Assembly: GCF_000699445.3 (NCBI RefSeq)
Contig: NC_067196.1
Location: 85,860,364-85,924,363, forward strand
DNA from: Schistosoma haematobium
Lineage: Eukaryota; Platyhelminthes; Trematoda; Strigeidida; Schistosomatidae
Length of the DNA stretch: 64,000 nucleotides
Direction: 5' to 3'
Made by a program: the position numbers and the translations under genes. Shown piece by piece: positions 45,701-60,700 of the stretch (the stretch's first letter is position 1; each line of letters begins with the position of its first letter). A model generated the notes under the pieces. The model was given only the letters and a program-made list of their open reading frames with translations, was not told the origin of the DNA and searched no databases.

Positions 45701-48700
45701 GAACACCGTATTCATAAAAGTAGTTAGTTCAAAGGTGGTAATATATAGGAGAAAGATTGCATATAAGGATACAGTATAGTAAGAAAGAATTAGTTCGTAG
45801 AAAGAAATATATGAAGCGATTTTAATCTCATAGTTTAAGAGAAAATAGAGAGTGTATACACCTACGCCATTGTGATCGATCCTGAGCCATGTCACCAAGA
45901 GTCTCCAACCATTGGTTACGATAGTCACGAGGACCCCAATCAAGTAGTCTGCATCTACCAACATCGCTCAGACCACAAAATAGTGACTTCAAGCACTGAT
46001 GCCACGTTTTGGTTTGGCCGCCCCTAATTCTCTTCCAACCATCTCTAACACCTGTTAGCATTGCACGTCTTGGTAATCGGTGTTCAGGCATACGTAACAC
46101 GTGGCCCAACCATCTCAGTCGATGAAGATTCACAACCTCATCAACTGACTTACCATCCTTCCCTAATATCCTGCGTCAAACCTCACTATTACTTACCCGG
46201 TGATCCCAGCAGGCGCCGATGATTATATTAAGTTATGTAATCTACTTTTTTTTGTTATAATTGGCTTATTAACACCCTTAACTGGGTTTAATATTTTATA
46301 ATATATGCATATAAGCATTACTGTATATTAGATTAAAAATGGAAGAACTAATTAGAAATAATATTGTTCACTTATATACTTTGTTCTAATATTAATATTT
46401 TATTCTTCATCTTGTTGTGCTGATGCGGTATGGCAACCTGAACCGATGCACATATGTGCCTGGTCCTACGTTGTAGCTGACTGACTGACTGACTTTGAAG
46501 AAGTAGTTTACACTAAGTTAAGAAACGTCAGATAATCTAATTTTTCTAATCCTTGGGATATATTATTGATATATTATTTATTTTAATAACTGTGTCTAAT
46601 TTATTCAAATATTAGAATACAATGAAATAAAGTTAATCAAGGAAAGGAAATTCGATAAAATATACAAACAACAACCAAAAAAAATTAAGATAACAATAAA
46701 CAAACAAAAAATTATTTGACACATGCAAAAACGAAAAAAAGATAATGAATTATGATAATATATGTGAATGAATTTAACGATTTTTAGTGATATCATGAAA
46801 TAATGAAATCATAGAACAAATCACTAAAATAAACAAACACATTACTACTACTGTGGTGCGTGCTACTTATATTGATATAAGTAGTAGTATATGACGCGAG
46901 TCAGGAATGTAATGTCTGGCGGCAGAAGATGGGGAAGATCAAGAAAGGAAGAGCGGGAATAGAAAGCAATTAGTATGGAAATGTAAGAACAATGAAGTTC
47001 GAGACAATTATTGAACATTTTGCAAATGAAGTATTATAGTGTGATTTTTTCTATCTTACCAAGTAACTGTAATTTTGTGCTAAATATAATTCGGTTGTCC
47101 TCACCTGTGTTCTCCTTCACTACACTACTAGTAATACAACGCGTCGATGAGAGCAGTTTTGCTCTAAGCTTGTGAAACCTGACCTCTCCAAGTTCAGGAT
47201 GTTAGATCATCGTTGTCTCCGAAGTATTGTTGACATCCAGTAGCAACACCATGTCAGTAGTGCAGATGTTCGGCATCGTGTGTTCGGGCACAGAGACGAT
47301 AATGCATTCGGTGTCACCATGTTGAAACATCGACTTCGGTGGCTCGGACATGTTCTACGAATGTCGTCCCAGAGAATTCCACGTCGTACATTATTTGCCG
47401 ACGCTGGGACTGGTTGGAAGAAGCGGAGAGGTGGTCAGTGCATGACATGGTGTCGTGGTATGAAAGAAAGCTGCAAAGTGCTAGCTTCTGTTGGTCCTTC
47501 TCGACTCCCTGGTTGGGGTCCGAGAAATGGTGCAACACAGTGGTTAGAGACGTTATCAGATATGGCTCAGAATAGAAGCCAATGGCAATCCTGCTGTAAC
47601 CTTATTTTACTTTCTTTCTGGTTGGACCTTTCCGTTTCCCCCATTATTATTATTGTTATTTCACTGCCATACACTAATCTGGTCGTTATTGTTCTTCTTC
47701 TTATTCTTTTACGCTCCTTACCTTCTTTTTTCTCTTCCCATTCTCATTGTTTTGTGTGGAGCATATATATCTAAAGCCCCCTTGTACCACTATTTATGTG
47801 TTCAAATAAATAAATAAATAATAATATTACTATTATTACTGTTTTATTATCAATCCCATTTTGGAAGTACTTGTATAAAATTAATTTGATACTACAATAA
47901 GGATCATGATTTTTTTGGGTGAGATTATAATTTGTGAACAAACCAATCAGATATAAGTGGTCATGGATTTTGGCACGAAATTCATTTGTTCATATGATTA
48001 AAGTGTTTTGGCATTTTATCTGATATCAGTTCATGATGAAAACCCTAAATTAAGTTCCTAACCCTAATCATCACCCGTAAATCATAATTCCAATTCACCA
48101 CACTTCGTTATAACCTTCATTTAGTCCTGGTTAGTATGTGGGTATTTCAAGGTCACACTTTAGCTTCGCTCAAAGGTCGTCTATAAGTTATAGTCTCACT
48201 AATTTTTGAGATAAAATACTGAAGTAGTAAACGATCCAAATATTGATATATGAACGAACTTTCAATAAATTATCTTCAGGTTCTACAGTTATATATCTAA
48301 ATTAATAATCCAATAAATGACCAGATTTAAGGCCAGAACTAGTAAGTTATAACTCATAGAAAAAGAATTCCAAAATGAATATTTATCACCTTATAACTGA
48401 ATGCCTAGAACATAAAACAAGCCATAACACATTTAACAACTCTCTCTCTAGGTTTATCAATATGACGGGCTAGTGACACTAATTTGGCTGACAAAACAAT
48501 TAAGTGGATGAACTGAGGTTTGAATGTATGATCTGTATGTTCAAAATTCGAGCAGTATATAACTATTATCCTATTATTCATCACAATAAGGATTATTACT
48601 TAAAATAATAATAAAGATGTATTATCACTTAAGAAAAATGTAACGTTTATACACCATGGATTGATGACAGAATTTTTATGTAGTAAATCAATCCACTGAG

Positions 48701-51700
48701 AAGTAAAATAAAGAAAAACGGTTATTTCTAAAAGAATGGAAAAAAAACAACACCTAAATCAACAAATGAAATAAATGTTGTTAGACGCTTACACATTGAC
48801 GAAAATAGCTCAATTAGAATACACTTTATATATAACCAACTTATTTGCGCAGCTTTCACCAATATAGATTTATTTAATTTGAATTCCTTTTTTTTACCAG
48901 TCAGTCAATCATAATCAATAAAGAGGATGGCAATAATATGCATTAGACAAAATTCTCCTACCAAATCTGCACAGTCAAATGAAATTATCAAGACGAATAG
49001 AAAAATAATCAAAATAATGTAAGAGCAATTACAACTAGGAAGAATCCCTTACACAGAGAATATGTATGAGGAAATGATGGAACTCAAGATCTAGAAAAAT
49101 ATAAACAGAAAACTCATCTAGGCCATTGTGTCCAAATTCGACTCACCATATCACTTAGCGTCTCAAAACCACTGACTAAAAAAGCAGAATAAAATCCAAG
49201 TAGCCGTATGTTCATACATACACACCTCCCTAAATGGTCAATATGTTATTTCCATAGCATAAAGTATTGATAAACACAGTTAACCAGCAAAAATCAAAGA
49301 AAAGGCACGAAATAGAATATTCACATACGAATCGAAAGCATTATATTTAGAATCAGAAAGTGTTTTCTTTTTTTAACTGGACTTCAATAGTAGCGGAGTG
49401 ACTATACACATAAAAAAAACGTGTTTAAGTAATGAATACACAATCGTTCTCTTATTATCATCAATGGTGAAAATTAAAAACTGACTTCTAGTAATTATTT
49501 ATTAGACTTACATATAAAGTAAATAATAAAACAGAGAAACTAAACACTCATAAATTTCCCAATAAAATCTTACGACAGAAATGTAACCACATGAAGTACA
49601 CAAACTACTTACCACGAACTTGTTGTTCCAAACTGGTGATTAATGAAACAGCTTGTTGTAAAATTGTAAGTTTGGTTTGTGGTCGTTCATTATTTAAATG
49701 CATCATGCACATGCGTCCAAGCTCTTTGAATGCATCATTGATGTCACGAACTCGAATACTTTGATAGACAAAGAGCATACCATACATAAAGTGTAACACA
49801 CAGGAATGCGATTAACCAGATTGACATATGTAATGGATAGTATGACGTAACAGATAATATTACCACGATCCAGGAGATTAAGATGAAAGAAAAGGAGAGA
49901 TATAAACATGCATAATACTGAGGATTATGACAACATGCTAACATCAAGCAGAACTTAAAAACGATTTTTAAAAATATCTATGTTTTTTTCTTCTAACCTC
50001 TAACTTGTTGTTCCAAACCTGTGATAACTGTTACAGCTTGCTGAAGAATCATGAGTTTTGTCAGAGGTTGACCATTTCCCGTGTGCAAATTAATCATTTG
50101 ACCCAATTCTTTAAAAGCATCATTGATTTCACGAACTCGTAATCTTTTTTGTTGTTGTACAATTTATGGATATAATGGACAAGTAAACATAATGTGAAAT
50201 ACGTAAAACACTACAATCTAGTTAACGAAATGATTTGATTTAATTGATTTACAAGATTAGATACTTCCAAATACGATCACAGTAAGTGAAATTTGTCTTT
50301 ACTTTAAAACGCGTCTTCACCTTACCTGACAGACAAAATGGTATTTCACGTATTTTTACAATTGATTGATCACCAACTAGTGATTAATGCCATGGGTGTC
50401 AATTCCTCTTTAGAGTTGATTGAATTCTACCGATCAATTTATGTGGTCACTAATTTCAGTGCCTTGATATCGAGTGCACTAACTTGAGATGTAAGGTTAT
50501 GGTTGGAAGTAATCGATAGGAAACCGTGTTTGACCTCAATTTCGTGTTATTTGACACCAATCAGCAAGGAGTACATGTAATCTTGGGGGAATTGATGCTC
50601 CATGTTGGATTAAATCCAATACCATCCAAATTCATTGGCAGGACTCGACATACATGATAGTGGTCACTACTTAGTAATTAATCAACTATAGGTACAGCTC
50701 AGTTTTAAAGGTCAGTAGCTGCCCGAATAGCTCAATGGTAACTTCTCTGTGTAGCTGAGTGACACGGGATTAAATCGGCCAGGCAGTATCAGTCCCACCA
50801 ACATTACATGTGCGCTTCACTGATGAGCACGACGTAACAGGAAACCTACGTCTAGAGGTTTCCCATCGAATCCTCTTTAAACAGTTCCGAATTAATAACC
50901 ACTTCAGTAGTAAAGAAAAGCGATTGCATGGAGTTAATTCAAAACAAGGAATACGCAAAAAAAGCATCACCCCCTCCCCAAAAAAGTGTACTACATTACA
51001 CAATTCTAACAGTGAAAAATTAAATTGTCCGAAAAGAACAACTCTGGAATTCATAAAAAAATTGAAGTAAGCAAAGCAATTTCTTGTAATATTTATTAGG
51101 AATACATTTCCATTCCAAAGAAAAAAACATTCAAAAGAATCAAGACATGAAAAATACTGACACTTCACTATTATTAAATAACCTAATAATATATATATTG
51201 TCCAAGAGTGATATCTCTTAGTAGCAAATCTTTTTTATATTAATTTATGATTGAAAATATTATGTTTGAAAGTTAAAACATATGTATGTTCTCAGTATTT
51301 AATCACGGATGTTATCTAAACAATGTTCAAGTATGATGGAACAACTAAGCGATCACTTACAAGAAATGACCAGGTGGTCTATGAAGGTTGTGAAATGTCA
51401 TCATCCGCGTATAACACATTCGCAGACACGTTTTTCAAGCTATACTCCTAGCTAGCATAGGAGGAGGAGTTACGAAGAAAGTTTGGGGTGATCAGTTCAC
51501 AAAGTTAATGATTGCTACTGTGAGTGGTACTAGGGCATGTAGAGTTTTTAACTGGTATTTACAAATTAATCATCATCCCTATAACCAAGGCGACCTGCCT
51601 AAGTATCGGGGCTACCTGTTCTTTACACCTAAATATTTCAACAAGTTATCTGTTTTTGTTTGTTTTAACAAATCATTATGTTCATTAATCTCATAACCTA

Positions 51701-54700
51701 TTCAGGTGCGTTTATGAAAAGTTTACGACCTTTCGTTGTACAAGTTACACAAAAGTACAATCGGAAACATCGTGGAGGCTGGCAATATGGATTGAAAAGA
51801 ATGAACATTATGCAGATGTCCATTCCTGATCTGCTAACACCTAACTGCCGATCAAAAAATAAGAAAATGAAATTTATCGAAATACTTTGTGCCGAGAATT
51901 CCATATTGTATCAAAAATAATATGAAAATAATAATCTGTCCGTTGTCTGCCAGTAAACATCGAATTTTCATACTGTCTGATATTCGATTTTTTAATTATG
52001 TTTCCAAAGTTTAGTCTTCTTTACGATCACTGATACTGTTATTTCTATTTCGTTAAATTTTATTTTGTTTATAAGCATTTAGTGTGGTGATATAAAGCGC
52101 AGTAACTAGGTACGATGCACACCTGTCCTGTTACCTACTAAGTTATGACTATTTATAATTAAATTTGCAGTCTGTCTGAATCAAGAAAATCAATGAACAG
52201 TATCGTTGACATATTTAACTACAAATAGCATACTTACCGCTCTCGTGCATTATTCGCCTGCCTACGACTACGTTCTCTTTCAGCTCTTTGCTCAGGTGTT
52301 TCATCTGGGTCAATAGTTTCTTCAGAGTCAGTACCACATCCACTTGGCGTACGACCATGTCCGAAATTTCTACTGCTGTCAAAATCACCGAAAAGAGATG
52401 AACATTCTGAGCTCATACCAGTATTAGAGGATAATGGGCAAGCATTCGACAGCCCCAAAGTCATATCGCTAGTATTAGCTTCGATGGAATTTCCATTTGA
52501 TTCTAAATTAAGAGAATTGGAAGGATTAACAGATGATGATCGACGCTTGTGTCCAGCAACACGACCACCTCTTGTTCCACGACCACCGCCATGAGATGTA
52601 GAATTACTAGCAGATAAGGTTGGTGTAGAGGAATGTGTTAAACTTATATTAGATGAACGAGTTGTGAAATTCATTTCATCTGCGCCAGATCCTATAATAA
52701 AAAAATATCAACATACTTTTTGAGATCAATACAACTTGTATACTGAAAAAATAATGAAATGTGCAAAAGATAAGAATGTCAATTTCGGTTTGTACGAATT
52801 TCACTACATAAGGTAAAATAAATTAATTTTTAGGATCAGGCGTGGTTAAAAAAAAAATAGTAAAATCATTTCAGTCAATTTTATGCAAATCGAAAAATGT
52901 AATGACAAAAAAGTTTTCATAGTTCACATTATTTTTAATGTTCGTCCTGATGATGTAGTCTAGAAAGATCATGAACGCATCACAAGTGAAGCACCTATCT
53001 CATAGAACGCTAACTCATCCTAATCATCTTCGTAAGCTATAAATCATCCCACTATCTCAAGGTGATGTATTATTATCATGATGACTATATTTCTATACGA
53101 ACAATGTCATAAACAGTCGATGATAGAGTTCACGAAATAAAATGAATAATGTATATGGTAACGAACTTATTAATCTCAAAATATTAGTTCACTTAAACTT
53201 AACATCAACTATCATAGTTTGCATTGCTTTTTTATTCAACTAATATTTAACTCTTAACTGTCATCAAACTAAAATGGAACATATGATATCAGATTAAAAT
53301 ATGAAGTTGATCATGAAATCGACAATAATAATCCGAGATACTTTAGTGGCCCGCGGATCTGACTCCTATTTAGATCGTACGAATGTTTGTTATCGCCTAT
53401 TCTCGTATATCATCGTCGACTTAAATCGCGTTATCCAATAACGGAATTAAATAAGTCGAATAACGAGAATTGATTTGCGAATACATATACTTTGTATATG
53501 AAGCGAATGAAACATAGCAAAGCAAAATGACACGTATGGAAGATGGCTGGGAAGCCAACTCCATTTTAGTCAAGCGTTACTCAATATTTATAGTCAGACA
53601 AAATAAAGCTACAGACATGTGATTAATGGAATAAGAAGGGCACACACATATACGCTCATATAAAAACAGTCAAGACTGATAAGCGAATAAATAACGAGGT
53701 TAAAGTATGACTCAAGTAGAATGAGTAGAATGGGATGTCCGCAAGCTAGCATAAGATATATGGGCTTAAAATAATGATTGACACTACAATACAAATAGAA
53801 GAAATTCTAGAGAATATATCAAATGTGTGGATTTAAACAAGAAAGATGACGAGATAATTTAAAATACATTAAAATACGAAGTAAAACATACCTGCTAATG
53901 CTATCAGTGCCTCACGGCTACAACTCATCATATCACTTTGATAATTGTTGTTATTATTATTAGTAGTAGTACTATTATTACTATTATTATTATTATTATT
54001 TGAAGTTGTATTCTGAAATGAATGAAATTAAAAGAGAACAAATTAAGTCAAACATTTCGCAGGCAAATTACAAAACGAATAATAAAAACACTTCACAGAA
54101 TCTATCTATATATATTTCAAATATTATCACAAAACGTACCATTTACTGAATGGTTTACGTTTATTGCAACGTTAACATCATTTTTAGAATTACTAGATTA
54201 GTTGAAGAATGGTCAAATGGAAAAGGTGAGAATATATTTTCTGAAGTTGATCAACAGAAGAATAGTTCCCTAATCATTAGATAAGTAGTATAAACTTAGG
54301 CTTCCTCAAACTAAATGTTAACCAGAGAATAAGTATTACATTTTATGGATACGCATAAAAACATAGCGTAAATTAAGATAATACTCTACATATTTCTTCT
54401 CATTCTTAACCCTCCACACTCGAGAAAAAGAACTAAAGATATAAATCAGATAACTCCAGCTGAATCAATTATAATTCAAATTATAGGCTACATGTGCAGG
54501 CGATGTACAGTATATGAGACAGGTATAACTCATGTTAATGAATGATGGTTGTCCATATAATTGGATAACAGCTCAGCGCTTTCTATTAAAACAAAGGACA
54601 GCACGTTCACACCTTGGCAGGGTCTTGGATTCCCATTCTTGAAAAGTCTAACACTGAAACAAAACAACTGTTCAGTCCTCCCTTATTTCTATCAGTCGTG

Positions 54701-57700
54701 TTTGGCTTAAATCATTCTGTGATGTATATTGTAAACCGAGAAATCTCCATAACCCTTTTCTAACCTAACAATAATGTACTTTAAAAAAGTACTGGAGGAA
54801 TTTTTTATAAGATGAAAACTCTTGATAACATAATATCAGAGTACACATATAAATTACATGTTTATAGCTGTAAAAAAAATGCAATAATGCACCACTAATT
54901 AATAAAGATACGAGGAAAAAACCAAATAACGAAGGTACATGAAAAAAATAGAAAAACAGAATAACGATAGACACATCAATGAATCAGCAAAATTGAATTA
55001 TGCGAATTTTCGTTGCTCATTTGCATTTGTTATGTTGTCAAGATGATCTTATCATGATGATGATAATAATAATAACAATAAGTATGATCCAAAACATGAC
55101 CCATTAGAGATCATATTTGTAATGAGTAAGATCCATAGGCAATTAATTCATCAAAATATACTTACACGCATACACACAAGCGAGTGAGCCTAAGCAAAAA
55201 AATGATTAATAATGCATAACGAAAGGTTAATAATAAAAAGTATGTATGTTAATAACAACAATAACACATACATGTGTATTGAGATTTGCAAGTGAGTGTT
55301 GTTCATAGACAACTGAAGGTAATAGACCAGATGGTGGGGTTATATCAGAAGATTGACGATGAATTGTATATTCCCCAATGGAAGAATATGAAGGATTAGG
55401 ATCTAAAGGATGAACTATTTTAATGCAATAACAAAAAAAAACACCATTATTAATATAGTTTTGATTATTAATTAGTGATGATTCCTAAACAATTCAGTTT
55501 GTCTGTTGTGAATAGCATTAGAGTACTCTGGCAACAAATAATTGGTGACCATAAAAAAAAAACCAATAGTCCTAATGAAATTATTGGACAGATAGATTAT
55601 GACTATCTGTGACAACAAACAAACTGATAAACTAATGGGTACTAGACACCTAACCGGATAGTCGAAAATGTATGGAATAAGTCAAAAATCTATCTAGTGT
55701 TGGGAAAAGTCAGTCAATTATATACAACATAGGACGAAGCACATATATTCATTGGTCTAAGTTACCGTATCTCTTTAGCATAACAAGATGAACACCAAAT
55801 AAGTCGAAGCAGTTACTTAAATGGTAGTAATATATGAAGACAAGATGGTATATAAGGACATGATACAGGGAAAAATAACTACTTCGCAGGAAGAAAGGTA
55901 TAAAGTAATTTTAATATCACGGTTCCCGACCGTTGCTGCCACTTTGACGTGGTGATCGGGCTTGTTTATCGTGATAAAGCAATCGAGCTATACTGGCTGG
56001 AATAATCGTTCCTCAAGGTTCTACCATGCCAGGTAGGTCAGTTGAAGAGCGGTAAGACTAAAAGCAACAAACCCAAGGTTCGAGGGCGAAGTCGTACTGC
56101 TAACTGTACAGATGATTGACGGCAGTTAGGTGCTTCCTTCAGACAACCAGCATAATAGTGATGCTGCCTTCCCATAAAGAGCGGCGGGGTTAGAAATGGG
56201 CGACCCTAAACGTGCATACCTCGCCTTATCCCGTGAATTTCCGTCTCCGGCGGTAAGGTTTCAACAAGTACGGAGCAAACATAGAAATTACTCAGAAAAT
56301 GGTCGAGTGTGACTGGCCTCAAACAGCTGTCCCTTGAACCCTGCGGTTTCACTCTCAGGTCACTCAGACCATCTCTAAACAAATTTACTTTTCAGGTATC
56401 TCTAAAGGAACCCTTCCACGGCGTGGGTAACCAGGAAATGATAACCGCTGTCATACCTATAACAACACTGAAGACCGCTATATTCATAATAAATTTCCCT
56501 CAATTTTCAGTGTTAAGAAAAAAAGAGAACGAACAAAGTTTTTACTAAGCACGTTTTTAATCATCACAGTAAAAACTTGGAACTAAATATGAATTTGTTT
56601 ACTCCGTTTTAAGTTAAGTTTCTCAGAGTAACAATGTGTAATATTATCCTTTTGCCCAAGCTAGAATGATGAGGTTTGAATCTATTATCGCTTTGCATAG
56701 TTGACAGCCTAAGCAAGTTAAGTACATGGTCAAAATGAATAGTCATTTTATACACCAAAGTGTAATTTGGACAAAAATTGATTTCAAACCATCAAAAGGT
56801 TTTACTGGGCACGACTAAACTTCAATCTTTTTTAAGTAGAAAACCACAATGTGCAAAAATTTCTTACATAAAACTGGTTTGAAGATAAAATGAAGTGAAA
56901 AAAAAGGATTTTTAATTATATGCTAACTATTACTACGACAACTACGCTTATATGTTTCACTTAAAACATAGTCAGTCAAACAGCCAGATCACTAATTAGA
57001 TATAATAAGAAATTATGTTCAAAATACACTTAGATTACTAACAAAGAGTGAGGAGGAGAAATAACACTTCTCAGTATGTAAGACACTGATCTACATCTGA
57101 ATTACATTTAATGACAAGTGCTATTTTATAGACGATGGATGACTCATTAAATTGTACCTAAATTCAGAGACAATAAATTCCCTTACATAAAAGTCATAGC
57201 AAAAAAGAGAAACAGTTTAGTAATATTTTCACGACTAATTCTGGAAATGTAAGCGTAAAGGAACAAAACAAAGCATGTACACAAATAAGGTCGTTTGATA
57301 TGATTAATCTATGGTTTTGCCACTGTGTGCTAAAATAAAAAGTTTGTGGAATCCCTCGTATGTACATTACATAAGAATGAAATGCACTAATATCTAATCA
57401 CAATAATATTTGACCGATAAATTCGATTATAACAAAACACTGGATAGTAATACAAGATTGTTTACTACTACTACTACTACTACTCAACGATCTATCATAA
57501 TAAACACATCAGCTCTACAGCTATTTTGCAAAGCGCAGTCTGAAGGATCCCATAGTAGTGTTTCTGTTTGTGACACAAATAGAGATATAAGTTCACTTTC
57601 TGCAAAATCAACATTGAATTAGATGAGGAATAACCAAAGTGAAGGGATCTAAGTGAAGATCTGTTTATCAACTGTCCATTAAGCAGTTTACAATCTCATA

Positions 57701-60700
57701 TGTAATATGTTATAAACTCAGAAATAAGATTCAATCAAGTTTTTGTGTAGAATTTTGCAACTGTATCATCATAGCAAATAGGAATTATTTTATTTATTTT
57801 AACACATATATATTGGTAAAAGGAGGCACCAAATACATATGCGCCACACAAATCTCATTTCATATGTGTGAGGGCTGTGATGCTGCCCGGGTGCCCAAAC
57901 CGAAGCAGGTAATATTTATGATTGATTTAAATAAAAATGTGAAACCAAAATATTATCAGTATGGGAATTTGTGGAGATTGTAGTACTTTCACAGCTTAAA
58001 TCGCATGTCAATCTAAGCTAGACCACCATTAAAAACCTGGAAGCGTTGGATGGCCGTTTCGTCCTGGTATAGGACTCCTCTTCAGCAGTGTGAACCCACG
58101 GTCACGCACGCGGGACCAGTGTAGTCCTTCATTTAGCTTAAACAACAGATAGTAACAATTTGCCTATTTTTTTGTATTATTACGATCACTATCATGTCTT
58201 TATGAACATATATGCTTGAATTTTATTAATTGTCTTCGCTTCGCCTCGATTCGATTTCACTATAATTTTGCCTCTGTGTTCGCTCGCTTACACACAATAG
58301 CGTCTCTGCTCCAATTCGCCTCGATGTGTTTGAAATTTTGTTAACTGTGTTATCCAATAAAATAAACTGTAATTGCCGCTTGTTACCTTCTGAATTCATA
58401 CACCGTTGGGGTATATTTAATAACGGTTATCAGGTTGATTGATAAACGAAGCCAAGCCGCTACAGTGTGACGCATATATATTTGGTGCCTCCTTTTACCA
58501 ACGTTTGTGTGTTAATACATATAGATACATAAATGATCTAGAACGAGACATTTTTTGCACCCAGATAAATTACTCTAAAGGAATTTTTCTAATAAGATTA
58601 GAAACCTTATCACATAAACATTGAAAAATCCTTAGACTAAGTAAAAATAATTGTACTCATTTAGGTTTAATTAATTTTCAAACAAAATATTTTCCATTTA
58701 TACAGAATGATTTGACTAAAAAAGGCATGAGAATCTTAACAATATTCTTAACAATCAAATCCAACCATTATTTTAGCCTACCTACATACCTATAATAGAA
58801 ACTTAACATTATTTACATTGCTAAATAAATTATATTATAGAAATTTACTCTAATGAATGCATAAGCACACACAAATCATGTGTTTTTTATTGACAGTCAA
58901 CTTACCAGGTTGAGGTATATTGCATGGGTGTTGAATGGAAGAATCAGATAATCCAACCAATGGACAAGGTTGTAATGTAGTCGGTGCATACATATTACCA
59001 CCAACTCCACCGACCCCAGAATAATTCATTCCCTGTAACAAAACCAAATGACATAATATTTTCTCAAAAATATCTACAATGTTTCCCGATTAAGTTACAG
59101 AGTAATCGGATCAAGCTTAAATTTTAAAAAATATCAATTAGACAGAGAGGTGAAGAGCCAAGCATAGGTTGATGCCTTCAACAATAATATGATAAGCGAA
59201 GCAAGAATTAGGCATAATAGTTAGATTCTAAATTGTTGACGAGTAAGTGAGCGATAAAACTGATATATCTTCCAATTATTTGAGAAATCCCACCATATTT
59301 TTATGTTAAGCATTTTGTATGTAAACACGTAATTGTACTACTTAAAAAAACCTATTCTTCTGGTTAGCGTTCGTGCGGTTGAAATTAGTTCATTTATGGG
59401 ATTGAGTAGATGTTCAGATCTCGTAAGCTGTTATCACTTGGCCACAACGTATCGATTGAGCTGACGTGTTCGATCAGAGTACAATTCACTAATCTTCACA
59501 ATCACAAAACTATGTAATTTATCAAACTATAACACATAATACATTTTGAAAGATAGTCATATTTATACAATTCCAAAACTGAATTAAGAGTTTTTGAGTT
59601 TAAACCTATGGCCATGAAGTATTGAGAGCTTTACTTATTAAGTCATCACTTAATGAGTGTCTGAATCTAAGACGCATCTCAAAGAACCTGACTGCTCTAT
59701 CATTAGGTATATCTTTCTGTTGCACAGATTCTTCACATTTTGACCGGTGTTGGAATGAAAAATGTTAAATAAGCCAACTAACCATTATCATTTTGAAAAA
59801 AATTGTACTGATGTGGCCCAAGAAGCCTAGCAATGAGTTAATTTCATAAAATGTTGTAGGATAAATTTCCGTCATTACCATGACAATTTATTACGAATTT
59901 CATCCATTTAAAATTCAATGAACAATATTATCTTGTGAATTATTTAACAGAGCATTCGATATGAGTTTTTTTCTCAAAGTATTCAATAAAAATATTGAAC
60001 ATTGTCATTCCCTATTCACCAAACATTTAATGCTGGAAACACTATTTTGAAGAAAGTGTTACAAGTTACAATTAGACGACTACTAAAGTTTAAACAATAA
60101 AACAACAGAGTTTTAATAATTGATGATGAATAATTGCATTAATGCTAATTATCTTACGAAATAACGTGTTTTAAATTGATAGCTAGACACCAAAAAATGA
60201 GGATTTTACACAATCGTAGATAGTAACAGCAGACTAGTCAAAATTGATCAGCGGAGTAAATAATATTCAATGCAAATTAAAGTGTTTTCCTTTTCAAACA
60301 TAAAATAATAATAATAACTCAATACCACCCCCTAAAAAACAGGATAAATTTACCATATTTACATGTGTCGGATGAGTAGATTCAGGATGGATAGAGGGAT
60401 TAGAATTGGGATAGGTGGGAACAGAAGTCAATTCAGACGTCAACTGACAGGCACTACTATTATTATTATCATTGGAAATATGTGAAGGAAAATTTGATGT
60501 ATGAACAGAACCTGCCACTACGCAACCTGGATTAATGACATTAGTTGTATTTGACCAACCGCTTGGAATTGTATTTCCATCACACACAGAATCTACACAG
60601 ATAAATAAAAAGAAATGACAAGAAATTTAAGCTGTTACAAGTCAATTAAATGAAAAACTAGCATGGATCACAAAGAAGCAAGATATGCACCAACTGCACA

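Noticed and set aside
49759..50150. Exon b as a dead duplicate
   Set aside because: It has no stop, keeps bHLH residues throughout, has the same length and phases as exon a, and has a usable donor; decay would not keep these. The weak acceptor keeps some doubt.
50770..51168. 132-codon minus-strand ORF as a gene
   Set aside because: It overlaps the Smα-like SINE inside an E-protein intron, has no recognisable domain, and no splice signals in phase.
51678..51920. Small basic ORF resembling a ribosomal-type protein
   Set aside because: The basic composition is suggestive but no family motif is recognised, and it sits in an intron on the opposite strand.
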